DNA from: Hydractinia symbiolongicarpus
Taxonomy: Eukaryota; Cnidaria; Hydrozoa; Anthoathecata; Hydractiniidae
Length of the DNA: 64,000 bases
Direction: 5' to 3'
Assembly: GCF_029227915.1 (NCBI RefSeq)
Contig: NC_079881.1
Span: forward strand, 1,798,001 to 1,862,000
The notes under the pieces are model-generated. The model was not told where the DNA came from. It ran no database searches and saw nothing but the letters and a program-made list of their open reading frames with translations. Position 1 is the stretch's first letter; each line of letters starts with the position of its first letter. Position numbers and translations under genes: made by a program. This document shows positions 1-11,900 of this stretch, piece after piece.

Positions 1-261
1 GCTGAATAAAAGAAGTTTAATCGCCGGCAAACGAAAACCCGCGATTTCCCGTAAATCCCGGGCTTGGCCCGTATAGTTGAATGTATATGAAGAAAGTACC
101 CAGGGACTAAACTGATTTCCCGAACGATTTTTTAAATTATTTTTTCACCACTAAAACGCATGAGACTTTTAGTTTTCAGAAATGTTTTCATTTTTGATGA
201 GACGCATAATGAAAATGGTTTAATCGCCGGCAAACGAAAACCCGCGATTTCCCGTAAATCC

Positions 262-274
262 CGGGCTTGGCCCG
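262..274. other. GC-rich dyad CGGGC-TTG-GCCCG, exemplar
   Basis: A perfect 5-bp inverted repeat with a 3-base loop, including a CCCGGG hexamer one base upstream. It is present in monomers with GGGCTTGG or GGGCTGGG and destroyed in GGACTCGG monomers. A 6-bp deletion in four monomers (near 37.55, 38.71, 49.45 and 50.61 kb) removes its centre. It could be a protein site or simply a variable region; the sequence does not decide. Confidence 0.6.
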
Positions 275-285
275 TATAGTCGAAT
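270..285 (-). other. CENP-B-box-like element, exemplar (one base short)
   Basis: Read on the minus strand this is A-TTCG-ACT-A-TA-CGGG-C. The mammalian CENP-B box core is NTTCGNNNNANNCGGGN, so all nine fixed bases are present but the first spacer is 3 bases instead of 4. The element occurs only in monomers with CCCGTATAGTCGAAT, for example near 2710, 7370, 17100, 20745, 36760, 50020 and 59940. In A-type copies the TTCG is changed to TTTTG, and in GTTGAATG copies to TTCA. Binding by any CENP-B-like protein is inference. Confidence 0.4.
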
Positions 286-378
286 GTATACAAAGAAAGT
301 ACCCTGTGAGTAAACTCATTTCCAAAACGATTATTTAAATTATCTTTTCACCACTAAAACGCATGAGACTTGTAGTTA

Positions 379-400
379 TCAAAAATGTTTTCATTTTTGA
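379..400. other. AT-rich dyad, exemplar (9-bp stem, TTTT loop)
   Basis: The arms TCAAAAATG and CATTTTTGA are exact reverse complements separated by TTTT. The perfect form occurs in every monomer with the TCAAAAATG variant, in all parts of the array. In TCAGAAATG and TTAGAAATG copies the stem is interrupted at one or two positions. In a transcript from either strand it could fold as a hairpin; in DNA it could extrude a short cruciform. No function is demonstrated. Confidence 0.6.
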
Positions 401-899
401 TGAGACGCTGAATAAAAGGAGTTTAATCGCCGGCAAACGAAAACCTGCGATTTCCCGTAAATCCTGGACTCGGCCCGTATAGTCAAAAGTATACGAAGAA
501 AGCACCCAGGGAGTAAACTCATTTCACGAACGATTTTTTAAATTATTATTTCACCACTAAAGCCCATGAGACTTGTAGTTTTCAAAAATATTTTCATTTT
601 TGAGGAGACGCTTATTGAAAGTTGTTTAATCGCCGGCAAACGAAAACCCGCGATTTCCCGTAAATCCCGGGCTTGGCCCGTATAGTCGAATGTTTACAAA
701 GAAAGTACCCTGTGAGTAAACTCATTTCCAAAACGATTTTTCAAATTATCTTTTCACCACTAAAACGCATGAGACTTGTAGTTTTCAAATGTGTTTTCAC
801 TTTTGATGATACGCTGAATAAAAGAATTTTAATCGCTGGCAAACGAAAACCCGCGATTTCCCGTAAATCCCGGGCTTGTCCTGTATAGTCAAAAGTATA

Positions 900-3800
900 C
901 AAAGAAAGTACCCAGGGAGTAAACTCATTTCCCGAACGATTTTTTAAATTATTTTTTCTCCACTAAAACGCATGAGACTTGTAGTTTTCAAAAATATTTT
1001 CATTTTTGAGGAGACGCTTATTGAAAGTTGTTTAATCGCCGGCAAACGAAAACCAGCGATTTCCCGTAAATCCCGGGCTTGGCCCGTATAGTCGAATGTT
1101 TACAAAGAAAGTACCCTGTGAGTAAACTCATTTCCAAAACGATTTTTCAAATTATCTTTTCACCACTAAAACGCATGAGCCTTGTAGTTTTCAAATGTGT
1201 TTTCACTTTTGATGATACGCTGAATAAAAGAATTTTAATCGCTGGCAAACGAAAACCCGCGATTTCCCGTAAATCCCGGGCTTGTCCCGTATAGTCAAAA
1301 GTATACAAAGAAAGTACCCAGGGAGTAAACTCATTTCCCTAACGATTTTTTAAATTATTTTTTCACCACTAAAACGCGTGAGACTTGTAGTTTTCAAAAG
1401 TGTTTTCATTTTTGATGAGACGCTGAATAAAAGAAGTTTAATCGCCGGCAAACGAAAACCCGCGATTTCCCGTAAATCCCGGGCTTGGCCCGTATAGTTG
1501 AATGTATATGAAGAAAGTACCCAGGGACTAAACTGATTTCCCGAACGATTTTTTAAATTATTTTTTCACCACTAAAACGCATGAGACTTTTAGTTTTCAG
1601 AAATGTTTTCATTTTTGATGAGACGCATAATGAAAATGGTTTAATCGCCGGCAAACGAAAACCCGCGATTTCCCGTAAATCCCGGGCTTGGCCCGTATAG
1701 TCGAATGTATACAAAGAAAGTACCCTGTGAGTAAACTCATTTCCAAAACGATTATTTAAATTATCTTTTCACCACTAAAACGCATGAGACTTGTAGTTAT
1801 CAAAAATGTTTTCATTTTTGATGAGACGCTGAATAAAAGGAGTTTAATCGCCGGCAAACGAAAACCTGCGATTTCCCGTAAATCCTGGACTCGGCCCGTA
1901 TAGTCAAAAGTATACGAAGAAAGCACCCAGGGAGTAAACTCATTTCACGAACGATTTTTTAAATTATTATTTCACCACTAAAGCCCATGAGACTTGTAGT
2001 TTTCAAAAATATTTTCATTTTTGAGGAGACGCTTATTGAAAGTTGTTTAATCGCCGGCAAACGAAAACCCGCGATTTCCCGTAAATCCCGGGCTTGGCCC
2101 GTATAGTCGAATGTTTACAAAGAAAGTACCCTGTGAGTAAACTCATTTCCAAAACGATTTTTCAAATTATCTTTTCACCACTAAAACGCATGAGACTTGT
2201 AGTTTTCAAATGTGTTTTCACTTTTGATGATACGCTGAATAAAAGAATTTTAATCGCTGGCAAACGAAAACCCGCGATTTCCCGTAAATCCCGGGCTTGT
2301 CCTGTATAGTCAAAAGTATACAAAGAAAGTACCCAGGGAGTAAACTCATTTCCCTAACGATTTTTTAAATTATTTTTTCACCACTAAAACGCGTGAGACT
2401 TGTAGTTTTCAAAAGTGTTTTCATTTTTGATGAGACGCTGAATAAAAGAAGTTTAATCGCCGGCAAACGAAAACCCGCGATTTCCCGTAAATCCCGGGCT
2501 TGGCCCGTATAGTTGAATGTATATGAAGAAAGTACCCAGGGAGTAAACTGATTTCCCGAACGATTTTTTAAATTATTTTTTCACCACTAAAACGCATGAG
2601 ACTTGTAGTTTTCAGAAATGTTTTCATTTTTGATGAGACGCATAATGAAAATGGTTTAATCGCCGGCAAACGAAAACCCGCGATTTCCCGTAAATCCCGG
2701 GCTTGGCCCGTATAGTCGAATGTATACAAAGAAAGTACCCTGTGAGTAAACTCATTTCCAAAACGATTATTTAAATTATCTTTTCACCACTAAAACGCAT
2801 GAGACTTGTAGTTATCAAAAATGTTTTCATTTTTGATGAGACGCTGAATAAAAGGAGTTTAATCGCCGGCAAACGAAAACCTGCGATTTCCCGTAAATCC
2901 TGGACTTGGCCCGTATAGTCAAAAGTATACGAAGAAAGTACCCAGGGAGTAAACTCATTTCACGAACGATTTTTTAAATTATTATTTCACCACTAAAGCC
3001 CATGAGACTTGTAGTTTTCAAAAATGTTTTCATTTTTGATGAGACGCTTAATGAAAGTGGTTTAATCGCCGGCAAACGAAAACCCGCGATTTCCTGTAAA
3101 TCCCGGGCTGGGCCCGTATAGTCGAATGTATACAAAGAAAGTACCCTGTGAGTAAACTCATTTCCCGAACGATTTTTTAAATTATCTTTTCACCACTAAA
3201 ACGCATGAGACTTGTAGTTTTCAAAAATGTTTTCATTTTTGATGAGACGTTGAATAAAAGAAGTTTAATCGCCGGCAAACGAAAACCCGCCATTTCCCGT
3301 AAACCGCGGACTCGGCCCGTATAGTCAAATGTATACAAAAAAAGTACCTAGGGAGTAAACTCATTTTCCGAACGATTTTTTAAATTATTTTTTCACCACT
3401 AAAACGCATGAGACTTGTAGTTTTCAGAAATGTTTTCATTTTTGATGAGATGCTGAATAAAAGAAGTTTAATCGCCGGCAAACGAAAACCCGCCATTTCC
3501 CGTAAACCCCGGACTCGGCCCGTATAGTCAAATGTATACAAAGAAAGTACCCAGGGAGTTAAACTCATTTCCCGAACGATTTTTTAAATTATTTTTTCAC
3601 CACTAAAACGCATGAGACTTGTAGTTTTCAGAAATGTTTTCATTTTTGATGAGACGCTGAATAAAAGAAGTTTAATCGCCGGCAAACGAAAACCCGCGAT
3701 TTCCCGTAAATCCCGGGCTTGGCCCAGATAGTTGAATGTATATAAAGAAAGTACCCAGGGAGTAAACTGATTTCCCGAACGATTTTTTAAATTATTTTTT

Positions 3801-4140
3801 CACCACTAAAACGCATGAGACTTGTAGTTTTCAGAAATGTTTTCATTTTTGATGAGACGCTTAATGAAAATGGTTTAATCGCTGGCAAACGAAAACCCAC
3901 GATTTCCCGTAAATCCCGGGCTTGGCCCGTATAGTCGAATGTATACAAAGAAAGTACCCTGTGAGTAAACTCATATCCAAAACGATTTTTTAAATTATTA
4001 TTTCACCACTAAAGCCCACTTGTAGTTTTCAAAAATGTTTTCATTTTTGATGAGACGCTGAATAAAAGAAGTTTAATCGCCGGCAAACGAAAACCCGCGA
4101 TTTCCTGTAAATTCCGGACTCGGCCCGTATAGTCAAAAGT
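900..4140 (+). repeat. Segment R1 of region I, first copy (16 monomers)
   Basis: This segment matches about 5562-8800 at a constant offset of 4662 bp. That equals 23 monomers less 7 bp. The shortfall is explained by indels seen inside: two 5-bp deletions, one +1 and one +2. Shared private marks include TTCTCCACT (957 and 5619), GAGCCTTGTAG, CGCGTGAGAC, AGTTAAACTC and CCCAGATAG. The intervening 4140-5562 contains A-type monomers with GGTACC. Confidence 0.85.
4013..4023 (+). repeat. 5-bp deletion variant, exemplar
   Basis: The block CCCATGAGACTTGTAG is shortened to CCCACTTGTAG, which makes a 198-bp monomer. The same deletion is seen near 4829, 8673, 10093, 13540, 15160, 25090, 39821, 40627, 51719, 52526, 52929 and 54342. 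It is always in a monomer with TATTTCACCAC, so it is a single ancestral event spread by duplication. Confidence 0.85.
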
Positions 4141-5561
4141 ATACAAAGAAGGTACCCAGGGAGTAAACTCATTTCCCGAACGATTTTTTAAATTATTTTT
4201 TCACCACTAAAACGCATGAGACTTGTAGTTTTTAAAAATGTTTTCATTTTTGATGAGACGCTGAATAAAAGAAGTTTAATCGCCGGCAAACGAAAACCCG
4301 CGATTTCCCGTAAATCCCAGAATCTCGGCCCGTATAGTCAAAAGTATACAAAGAAGGTACCCAGGGAGTAAACTCATTTCCCGAACGATTTTTTAAATTA
4401 TTTTTTCACCACTAAAACGCATGAGACTTGTAGTTTTCAGAAATGTTTTCATTTTTGATGAGACGCTGAATAAAAGAAGTTTAATCGCCGGCAAACGAAA
4501 ACCCGCAATTTCCCGTAAATCCCGGGCTTGGCCCGTATAGTTGAATGTATATAAAGAAAGTACCCAGGGAGTAAACTGATTTCCCGAACGATTTTTTAAA
4601 TTATTTTTTCACCACTAAAACGCATGAGACTTGTAGTTTTCAGAAATGTTTTCATTTTTGATGAGACGCTTAATGAAAATGGTTTAATCGCTGGCAAACG
4701 AAAACCCACGATTTCCCGTAAATCCCGGGCTTGGCCCGTATAGTCGAATGTATACAAAGAAAGTACCCTGTGAGTAAACTCATTTCCAAAACGATTTTTT
4801 AAATTATTATTTCACCACTAAAGCCCACTTGTAGTTTTTAAAAATGCTTTCTTTTTTGATGAGACGCTGAATAAAAGAAGTTTAATCGCCGGCAAATGAA
4901 AACCCGCGATTTCCCGTAAATCCCAGACTCGGCCCGTATAGTCAAAACTATACAAAGAAGGTACCCAGGGAGTAAACTCATTTCCCGAACGATTTTTTAA
5001 ATTATTTTTTCACCACTAAAACGCAGGAGACTTGTAGTTTTCAGAAATGTTTTCATTTTTGATGAGACGCTGAATAAAAGAAGTTTAATCGCCGGCAAAC
5101 GAAAACCCGCGATTTCCTGTAAATTCCGGACTCGGCCCGTATAGTCAAAAGTATACAAAGAAGGTACCCAGGGAGTAAACTCATTTCCCGAACGATTTTT
5201 TAAATTATTTTTCCACCACTAAAACGCATGAGACTTGTAGTTTTCAGAAATGTTTTCATTTTTGATGAGACGCTTAATGAAAGTGGTTTAATCGCCGGCA
5301 AACGAAAACCCGCGACTTCCCGTAAATCCCGGACTCGGCCCGTATAGTCAAAAGTATACAAAGAAGGTACCCAGGGAGTAAACTCATTTCCCAAACGATT
5401 TTTTAAATCATTTTTTCACCACTAAAACGCATGAGACTTGTAGTTTTTAGAAATGTTTTCATTTTTGATGAGACGCTTAATGAAAGTGGTTTAATCGCCG
5501 GCAAATGAAAACCCGCAATTTCCCGTAAATCCCTGACTCGGCCCGTATAGTCCAAAGTATA

Positions 5562-8500
5562 CAAAGAAAGTACCCAGGGAGTAAACTCATTTCCCGAACG
5601 ATTTTTTAAATTATTTTTTCTCCACTAAAACGCATGAGACTTGTAGTTTTCAAAAATATTTTCATTTTTGAGGAGACGCTTATTGAAAGTTGTTTAATCG
5701 CCGGCAAACGAAAACCCGCGATTTCCCGTAAATCCCGGGCTTGGCCCGTATAGTCGAATGTTTACAAAGAAAGTACCCTGTGAGTAAACTCATTTCCAAA
5801 ACGATTTTTCAAATTATCTTTTCACCACTAAAACGCATGAGCCTTGTAGTTTTCAAATGTGTTTTCACTTTTGATGATACGCTGAATAAAAGAATTTTAA
5901 TCGCTGGCAAACGAAAACCCGCGATTTCCCGTAAATCCCGGGCTTGTCCCGTATAGTCAAAAGTATACAAAGAAAGTACCCAGGGAGTAAACTCATTTCC
6001 CTAACGATTTTTTAAATTATTTTTTCACCACTAAAACGCGTGAGACTTGTAGTTTTCAAAAGTGTTTTCATTTTTGATGAGACGCTGAATAAAAGAAGTT
6101 TAATCGCCGGCAAACGAAAACCCGCGATTTCCCGTAAATCCCGGGCTTGGCCCGTATAGTTGAATGTATATGAAGAAAGTACCCAGGGACTAAACTGATT
6201 TCCCGAACGATTTTTTAAATTATTTTTTCACCACTAAAACGCATGAGACTTTTAGTTTTCAGAAATGTTTTCATTTTTGAGGAGACGCATAATGAAAATG
6301 GTTTAATCGCCGGCAAACGAAAACCCGCGATTTCCCGTAAATCCCGGGCTTGGCCCGTATAGTCGAATGTATACAAAGAAAGTACCCTGTGAGTAAACTC
6401 ATTTCCAAAACGATTATTTAAATTATCTTTTCACCACTAAAACGCATGAGACTTGTAGTTATCAAAAATGTTTTCATTTTTGATGAGACGCTGAATAAAA
6501 GGAGTTTAATCGCCGGCAAACGAAAACCTGCGATTTCCCGTAAATCCTGGACTCGGCCCGTATAGTCAAAAGTATACGAAGAAAGCACCCAGGGAGTAAA
6601 CTCATTTCACGAACGATTTTTTAAATTATTATTTCACCACTAAAGCCCATGAGACTTGTAGTTTTCAAAAATATTTTCATTTTTGAGGAGACGCTTATTG
6701 AAAGTTGTTTAATCGCCGGCAAACGAAAACCCGCGATTTCCCGTAAATCCCGGGCTTGGCCCGTATAGTCGAATGTTTACAAAGAAAGTACCCTGTGAGT
6801 AAACTCATTTCCAAAACGATTTTTCAAATTATCTTTTCACCACTAAAACGCATGAGACTTGTAGTTTTCAAATGTGTTTTCACTTTTGATGATACGCTGA
6901 ATAAAAGAATTTTAATCGCTGGCAAACGAAAACCCGCGATTTCCCGTAAATCCCGGGCTTGTCCTGTATAGTCAAAAGTATACAAAGAAAGTACCCAGGG
7001 AGTAAACTCATTTCCCTAACGATTTTTTAAATTATTTTTTCACCACTAAAACGCGTGAGACTTGTAGTTTTCAAAAGTGTTTTCATTTTTGATGAGACGC
7101 TGAATAAAAGAAGTTTAATCGCCGGCAAACGAAAACCCGCGATTTCCCGTAAATCCCGGGCTTGGCCCGTATAGTTGAATGTATATGAAGAAAGTACCCA
7201 GGGAGTAAACTGATTTCCCGAACGATTTTTTAAATTATTTTTTCACCACTAAAACGCATGAGACTTGTAGTTTTCAGAAATGTTTTCATTTTTGATGAGA
7301 CGCATAATGAAAATGGTTTAATCGCCGGCAAACGAAAACCCGCGATTTCCCGTAAATCCCGGGCTTGGCCCGTATAGTCGAATGTATACAAAGAAAGTAC
7401 CCTGTGAGTAAACTCATTTCCAAAACGATTATTTAAATTATCTTTTCACCACTAAAACGCATGAGACTTGTAGTTATCAAAAATGTTTTCATTTTTGATG
7501 AGACGCTGAATAAAAGGAGTTTAATCGCCGGCAAACGAAAACCTGCGATTTCCCGTAAATCCTGGACTTGGCCCGTATAGTCAAAAGTATACGAAGAAAG
7601 TACCCAGGGAGTAAACTCATTTCACGAACGATTTTTTAAATTATTATTTCACCACTAAAGCCCATGAGACTTGTAGTTTTCAAAAATGTTTTCATTTTTG
7701 ATGAGACGCTTAATGAAAGTGGTTTAATCGCCGGCAAACGAAAACCCGCGATTTCCTGTAAATCCCGGGCTGGGCCCGTATAGTCGAATGTATACAAAGA
7801 AAGTACCCTGTGAGTAAACTCATTTCCCGAACGATTTTTTAAATTATCTTTTCACCACTAAAACGCATGAGACTTGTAGTTTTCAAAAATGTTTTCATTT
7901 TTGATGAGACGTTGAATAAAAGAAGTTTAATCGCCGGCAAACGAAAACCCGCCATTTCCCGTAAACCGCGGACTCGGCCCGTATAGTCAAATGTATACAA
8001 AAAAAGTACCTAGGGAGTAAACTCATTTTCCGAACGATTTTTTAAATTATTTTTTCACCACTAAAACGCATGAGACTTGTAGTTTTCAGAAATGTTTTCA
8101 TTTTTGATGAGATGCTGAATAAAAGAAGTTTAATCGCCGGCAAACGAAAACCCGCCATTTCCCGTAAACCCCGGACTCGGCCCGTATAGTCAAATGTATA
8201 CAAAGAAAGTACCCAGGGAGTTAAACTCATTTCCCGAACGATTTTTTAAATTATTTTTTCACCACTAAAACGCATGAGACTTGTAGTTTTCAGAAATGTT
8301 TTCATTTTTGATGAGACGCTGAATAAAAGAAGTTTAATCGCCGGCAAACGAAAACCCGCGATTTCCCGTAAATCCCGGGCTTGGCCCAGATAGTTGAATG
8401 TATATAAAGAAAGTACCCAGGGAGTAAACTGATTTCCCGAACGATTTTTTAAATTATTTTTTCACCACTAAAACGCATGAGACTTGTAGTTTTCAGAAAT

Positions 8501-8800
8501 GTTTTCATTTTTGATGAGACGCTTAATGAAAATGGTTTAATCGCTGGCAAACGAAAACCCACGATTTCCCGTAAATCCCGGGCTTGGCCCGTATAGTCGA
8601 ATGTATACAAAGAAAGTACCCTGTGAGTAAACTCATATCCAAAACGATTTTTTAAATTATTATTTCACCACTAAAGCCCACTTGTAGTTTTCAAAAATGT
8701 TTTCATTTTTGATGAGACGCTGAATAAAAGAAGTTTAATCGCCGGCAAACGAAAACCCGCGATTTCCTGTAAATTCCGGACTCGGCCCGTATAGTCAAAA
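5562..8800 (+). repeat. Segment R1 of region I, second copy
   Basis: Near-identical to about 900-4140. I noticed only isolated differences, for example GAGGAGACGCATAATG here against GATGAGACGCATAATG upstream. The match fades at about 8800, where TACAAAAAAGG and TTTTTCCACC replace TACAAAGAAGG and TTTTTTCACC. Confidence 0.85.
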
Positions 8801-8859
8801 GTATACAAAAAAGGTACCCAGGGAGTAAACTCATTTCCCGAACGATTTTTTAAATTATT

Positions 8860-10896
8860 TTTCCACCACTAAAACGCATGAGACTTGTAGTTTTCAGAAA
8901 TGTTTTCATTTTTGATGAGACGCTGAATAAAAGGAGTTTAATCGCCGGCAAACGAAAACCTGCGATTTCCCGTAAATCCTGGACTCGGCGCGTATAGTCA
9001 AAAGTATACGAAGAAAGTACCCAGGGAGTAAACTCATTTCAGAAACGATTTTTTAAATTATTATTTCACCACTAAAGCCCATGAGACTTGTAGTTTTCAA
9101 AAATGTTTTCATTTTTGATGAGACGCTTAATGAAAGTGGTTTAATCGCCGGCAAACGAAAACCCGCGATTTCCTGTAAATCCCGGGCTGGGCCCGTATAG
9201 TCGAATGTATACAAAGAAAGTACCCTGTGAGTAAACTCATTTCCCGAACGATTTTTTAAATTATCTTTTCACCACTAAAACGCATGAGACTTGTAGTTTT
9301 CAAAAATGTTTTCATTTTTGATGAGACGTTGAATAAAAGAAGTTTAATCGCCGGCAAACGAAAACCCGCCATTTCCCGTAAACCGCGGACTCGGCCCGTA
9401 TAGTCAAATGTATACAAAAAAAGTACCTAGGGAGTAAACTCATTTCCCGAACGATTTTTTAAATTATTTTTTCACCACTAAAACGCATGAGACTTGTAGT
9501 TTTTAGAAATGTTTTCATTTTTGATGAGACGCTGAATAAAAGAAGTTTAATCGCCGGCAAACGAAAACCCGCCATTTCCCGTAAACCCCGGACTCGGCCC
9601 GTATAGTCAAATGTATACAAAGAAAGTACCCAGGGAGTAAACTCATTTCCCGAACGATTTTTTAAATTATTTTTTCACCACTAAAACGCATGAGACTCGT
9701 AGTTTTTAGAAATGTTTTCATTTTTGATGAGACGCTGAATAAAAGAAGTTTAATCGCCGGCAAACGAAAACCCGCGATTTCCCGTAAATCCCGGGCTTGG
9801 CCCGGATAGTTGAATGTATATAAAGAAAGTACCCAGGGAGTAAACTGATTTCCCGAACGATTTTTTAAATTATTTTTTCACCACTAAAACGCATGAGACT
9901 TGTAGTTTTCAGAAATGTTTTCATTTTTGATGAGACGCTTAATGAAAATGGTTTAATCGCTGGCAAACGAAAACCCACGATTTCCCGTAAATCCCGGGCT
10001 TGGCCCGTATAGTCGAATGTATACAAAGAAAGTACCCTGTGAGTAAACTCATTTCCAAAACGATTTTTTAAATTATTATTTCACCACTAAAGCCCACTTG
10101 AAGTTTTTAAAAATGCTTTCTTTTTTGATGAGACGCTGAATAAAAGTAGTTTAATCGCCGGCAAATGAAAACCCGCGATTTCCCGTAAATCCCGGACTCG
10201 GCCCGTATAGTCAAAACTATACAAAGAAGGTACCCAGGGAGTAAACTCATTTCCCGAACGATTTTTTAAATTATTTTTCCACCACTAAAACGCATAAGAC
10301 TTGTAGTTTTCAGAAATGTTTTCATTTTTGATGAGACGCTGAATAAAAGGAGTTTAATCGCCGGCAAACGAAAACCTGCGATTTCCCGTAAATCCTGGAC
10401 TCGGCGCGTATAGTCAAAAGTATACGAAGAAAGTACCCAGGGAGTAAACTCATTTCACGAACGATTTTTTAAATTATTATTTCACCACTAAAGCCCATGA
10501 GACTTGTAGTTTTCAAAAATGTTTTCATTTTTGATGAGACGCTTAATGAAAGTGGTTTAATCGCCGGCAAACGAAAACCCGCGATTTCCTGTAAATCCCG
10601 GGCTGGGCCCGTATAGTCGAATGTATACAAAGAAAGTACCCTGTGAGTAAACTCATTTCCCGAACGATTTTTTAAATTATCTTTTCACCACTAAAACGCA
10701 TGAGACTTGTAGTTTTCAAAAATGTTTTCATTTTTGATGAGACGTTGAATAAAAGAAGTTTAATCGCCGGCAAACGAAAACCCGCCATTTCCCGTAAACC
10801 GCGGACTAAGCCCGTATAGTCAAATGTATACAAAAAAAGTACCTAGGGAGTAAACTCATTTCCCGAACGATTTTTTAAATTATTTTTTCACCACTA
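8860..10896 (+). repeat. 7-monomer step duplication (1416 bp)
   Basis: About 8860-9480 recurs at about 10276-10896. Both carry the rare CTCGGCGCGTATAG variant, at 8984 and 10400, an offset of 1416 bp (7 monomers less one 5-bp deletion). The stretch between, 9480-10276, holds CGGATAG/TATATAAAG monomers, a CCCACTTG deletion monomer and a GCTTTCTTTTTT monomer. Confidence 0.75.
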
Positions 10897-11900
10897 AAAC
10901 GCAGGAGACTTGTAGTTTTCAGAAATGTTTTCATTTTTGATGAGACGCTGAATAAAAGAAGTTTAATCGCCGGCAAACGAAAACCCGCGATTTCCTGTAA
11001 ATTCCGGACTCGGCCCGTATAGTCAAAAGTATACAAAGAAGGTACCCAGGGAGTAAACTCATTTCCCGAACGATTTTTTAAATTATTTTTCCACCACTAA
11101 AACGCATGAGACTTGTAGTTTTCAGAAATGTTTTCATTTTTGATGAGACGCTTAATGAAACTGGTTTAATCGCCGGCAAACGAAAACCCGCGACTTCCCG
11201 TAAATCCCGGACTCGGCCCATATAGTCAAAAGTATACAAAGAAGGTACCCAGGGAGTAAACTCATTTCCCAAACGATTTTTTAAATCATTTTTTCACCAC
11301 TAAAACGCATGAGACTTGTAGTTTTTAGAAATGTTTTCATTTTTGATGAGACGCTTAATGAAAGTGGTTTAATCGCCGGCAAATGAAAACCCGCAATTTC
11401 CCGTAAATCCCTGACTCGGCCCGTATAGTCCAAAGTATACAAAGAAAGTACCCAGGGAGTAAACTCATTTCCCGAACGATTTTTTAAATTATTTTTTCAC
11501 CACTAAAACGCATGAGACTTGTAGTTTTCAAAAATATTTTCATTTTTGAGGAGACGCTTATTGAAAGTTGTTTAATCGCCGGCAAACGAAAACCCGCGAT
11601 TTCCCGTAAATCCCGGGCTTGGCCCGTATAGTCGAATGTTTACAAAGAAAGTACCCTGTGAGTAAACTCATTTCCAAAACGATTTTTCAAATTATCTTTT
11701 CACCACTAAAACGCATGAGACTTGTAGTTTTCAAATGTGTTTTCACTTTTGATGATACGCTGAATAAAAGAATTTTAATCGCTGGCAAACGAAAACCCGC
11801 GATTTCCCGTAAATCCCGGGCTTGTCCCGTATAGTCAAAAGTATACAAAGAAAGTACCCAGGGAGTAAACTCATTTCCCTAACGATTTTTTAAATTATTT
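10860..11900 (+). repeat. Copy of 4982-6022 (offset 5878 bp)
   Basis: The run with GCAGGAGAC, CGACTTCCCG, TTTAAATCATT, CCCTGACTCGG and GTCCAAAG matches about 4982-5632 at an offset of 5878 bp (29 monomers less 9 bp). It continues into the GTCGAATGTTTAC monomer. It differs in having TTTCACCACT where the earlier copy has TTCTCCACT. Confidence 0.75.

Larger units (their letters stand above)
221..423 (+). repeat. Exemplar of the B-type monomer
   Basis: This 203-bp copy shows the B-type diagnostic sites. They are GGGCTTGG before the third-position CCCG block, GTCGAATG after TATA, then CCCTGTGAG, TTCCAAAACG, a TCAAAAATG dyad arm, and a GCTGAATAAAAG tail. The first 60 bases are GC rich and hold most of the CpGs; the rest is AT rich. 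B-type sites tend to travel together, especially GTCGAATG with CCCTGTGAG and CCAAAACG. Monomer start and end are arbitrary because the array is continuous. Confidence 0.85.
1..2341 (+). repeat. 7-monomer (1421-bp) duplication
   Basis: Bases 1 to about 920 match 1422 to about 2341 at an offset of 1421 bp (7 x 203), including private variants: GGGACTAAACTG, GAGACTTTTAG, AGCACCCAGG and GCTTGTCCTG. After 920 the two copies diverge. From about 1300 the best match becomes 2315 onward at an offset of 1015 bp (5 monomers), which shows two superimposed duplication events. The remainder, 921-1421, carries a second copy of the GTCGAATGTTTAC monomer pair. Confidence 0.85.

Noticed and set aside
270-300. 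TATA-box promoter in CCCGTATAGTC or GTATAC
   Set aside because: TATAGTC and GTATAC are poor matches to TATAAA, there is no initiator or downstream gene, and the same bases occur in about 315 copies.
673-2309. Open frames of about 71 codons on the plus strand, repeated at 673, 1079 and 2094 (also 5741, 6756, 11619)
   Set aside because: They are identical readings of the same satellite monomers. They have no ribosome-binding or splice context and no recognisable domain. A 203-bp period is not a multiple of three, so no frame stays open through the array.
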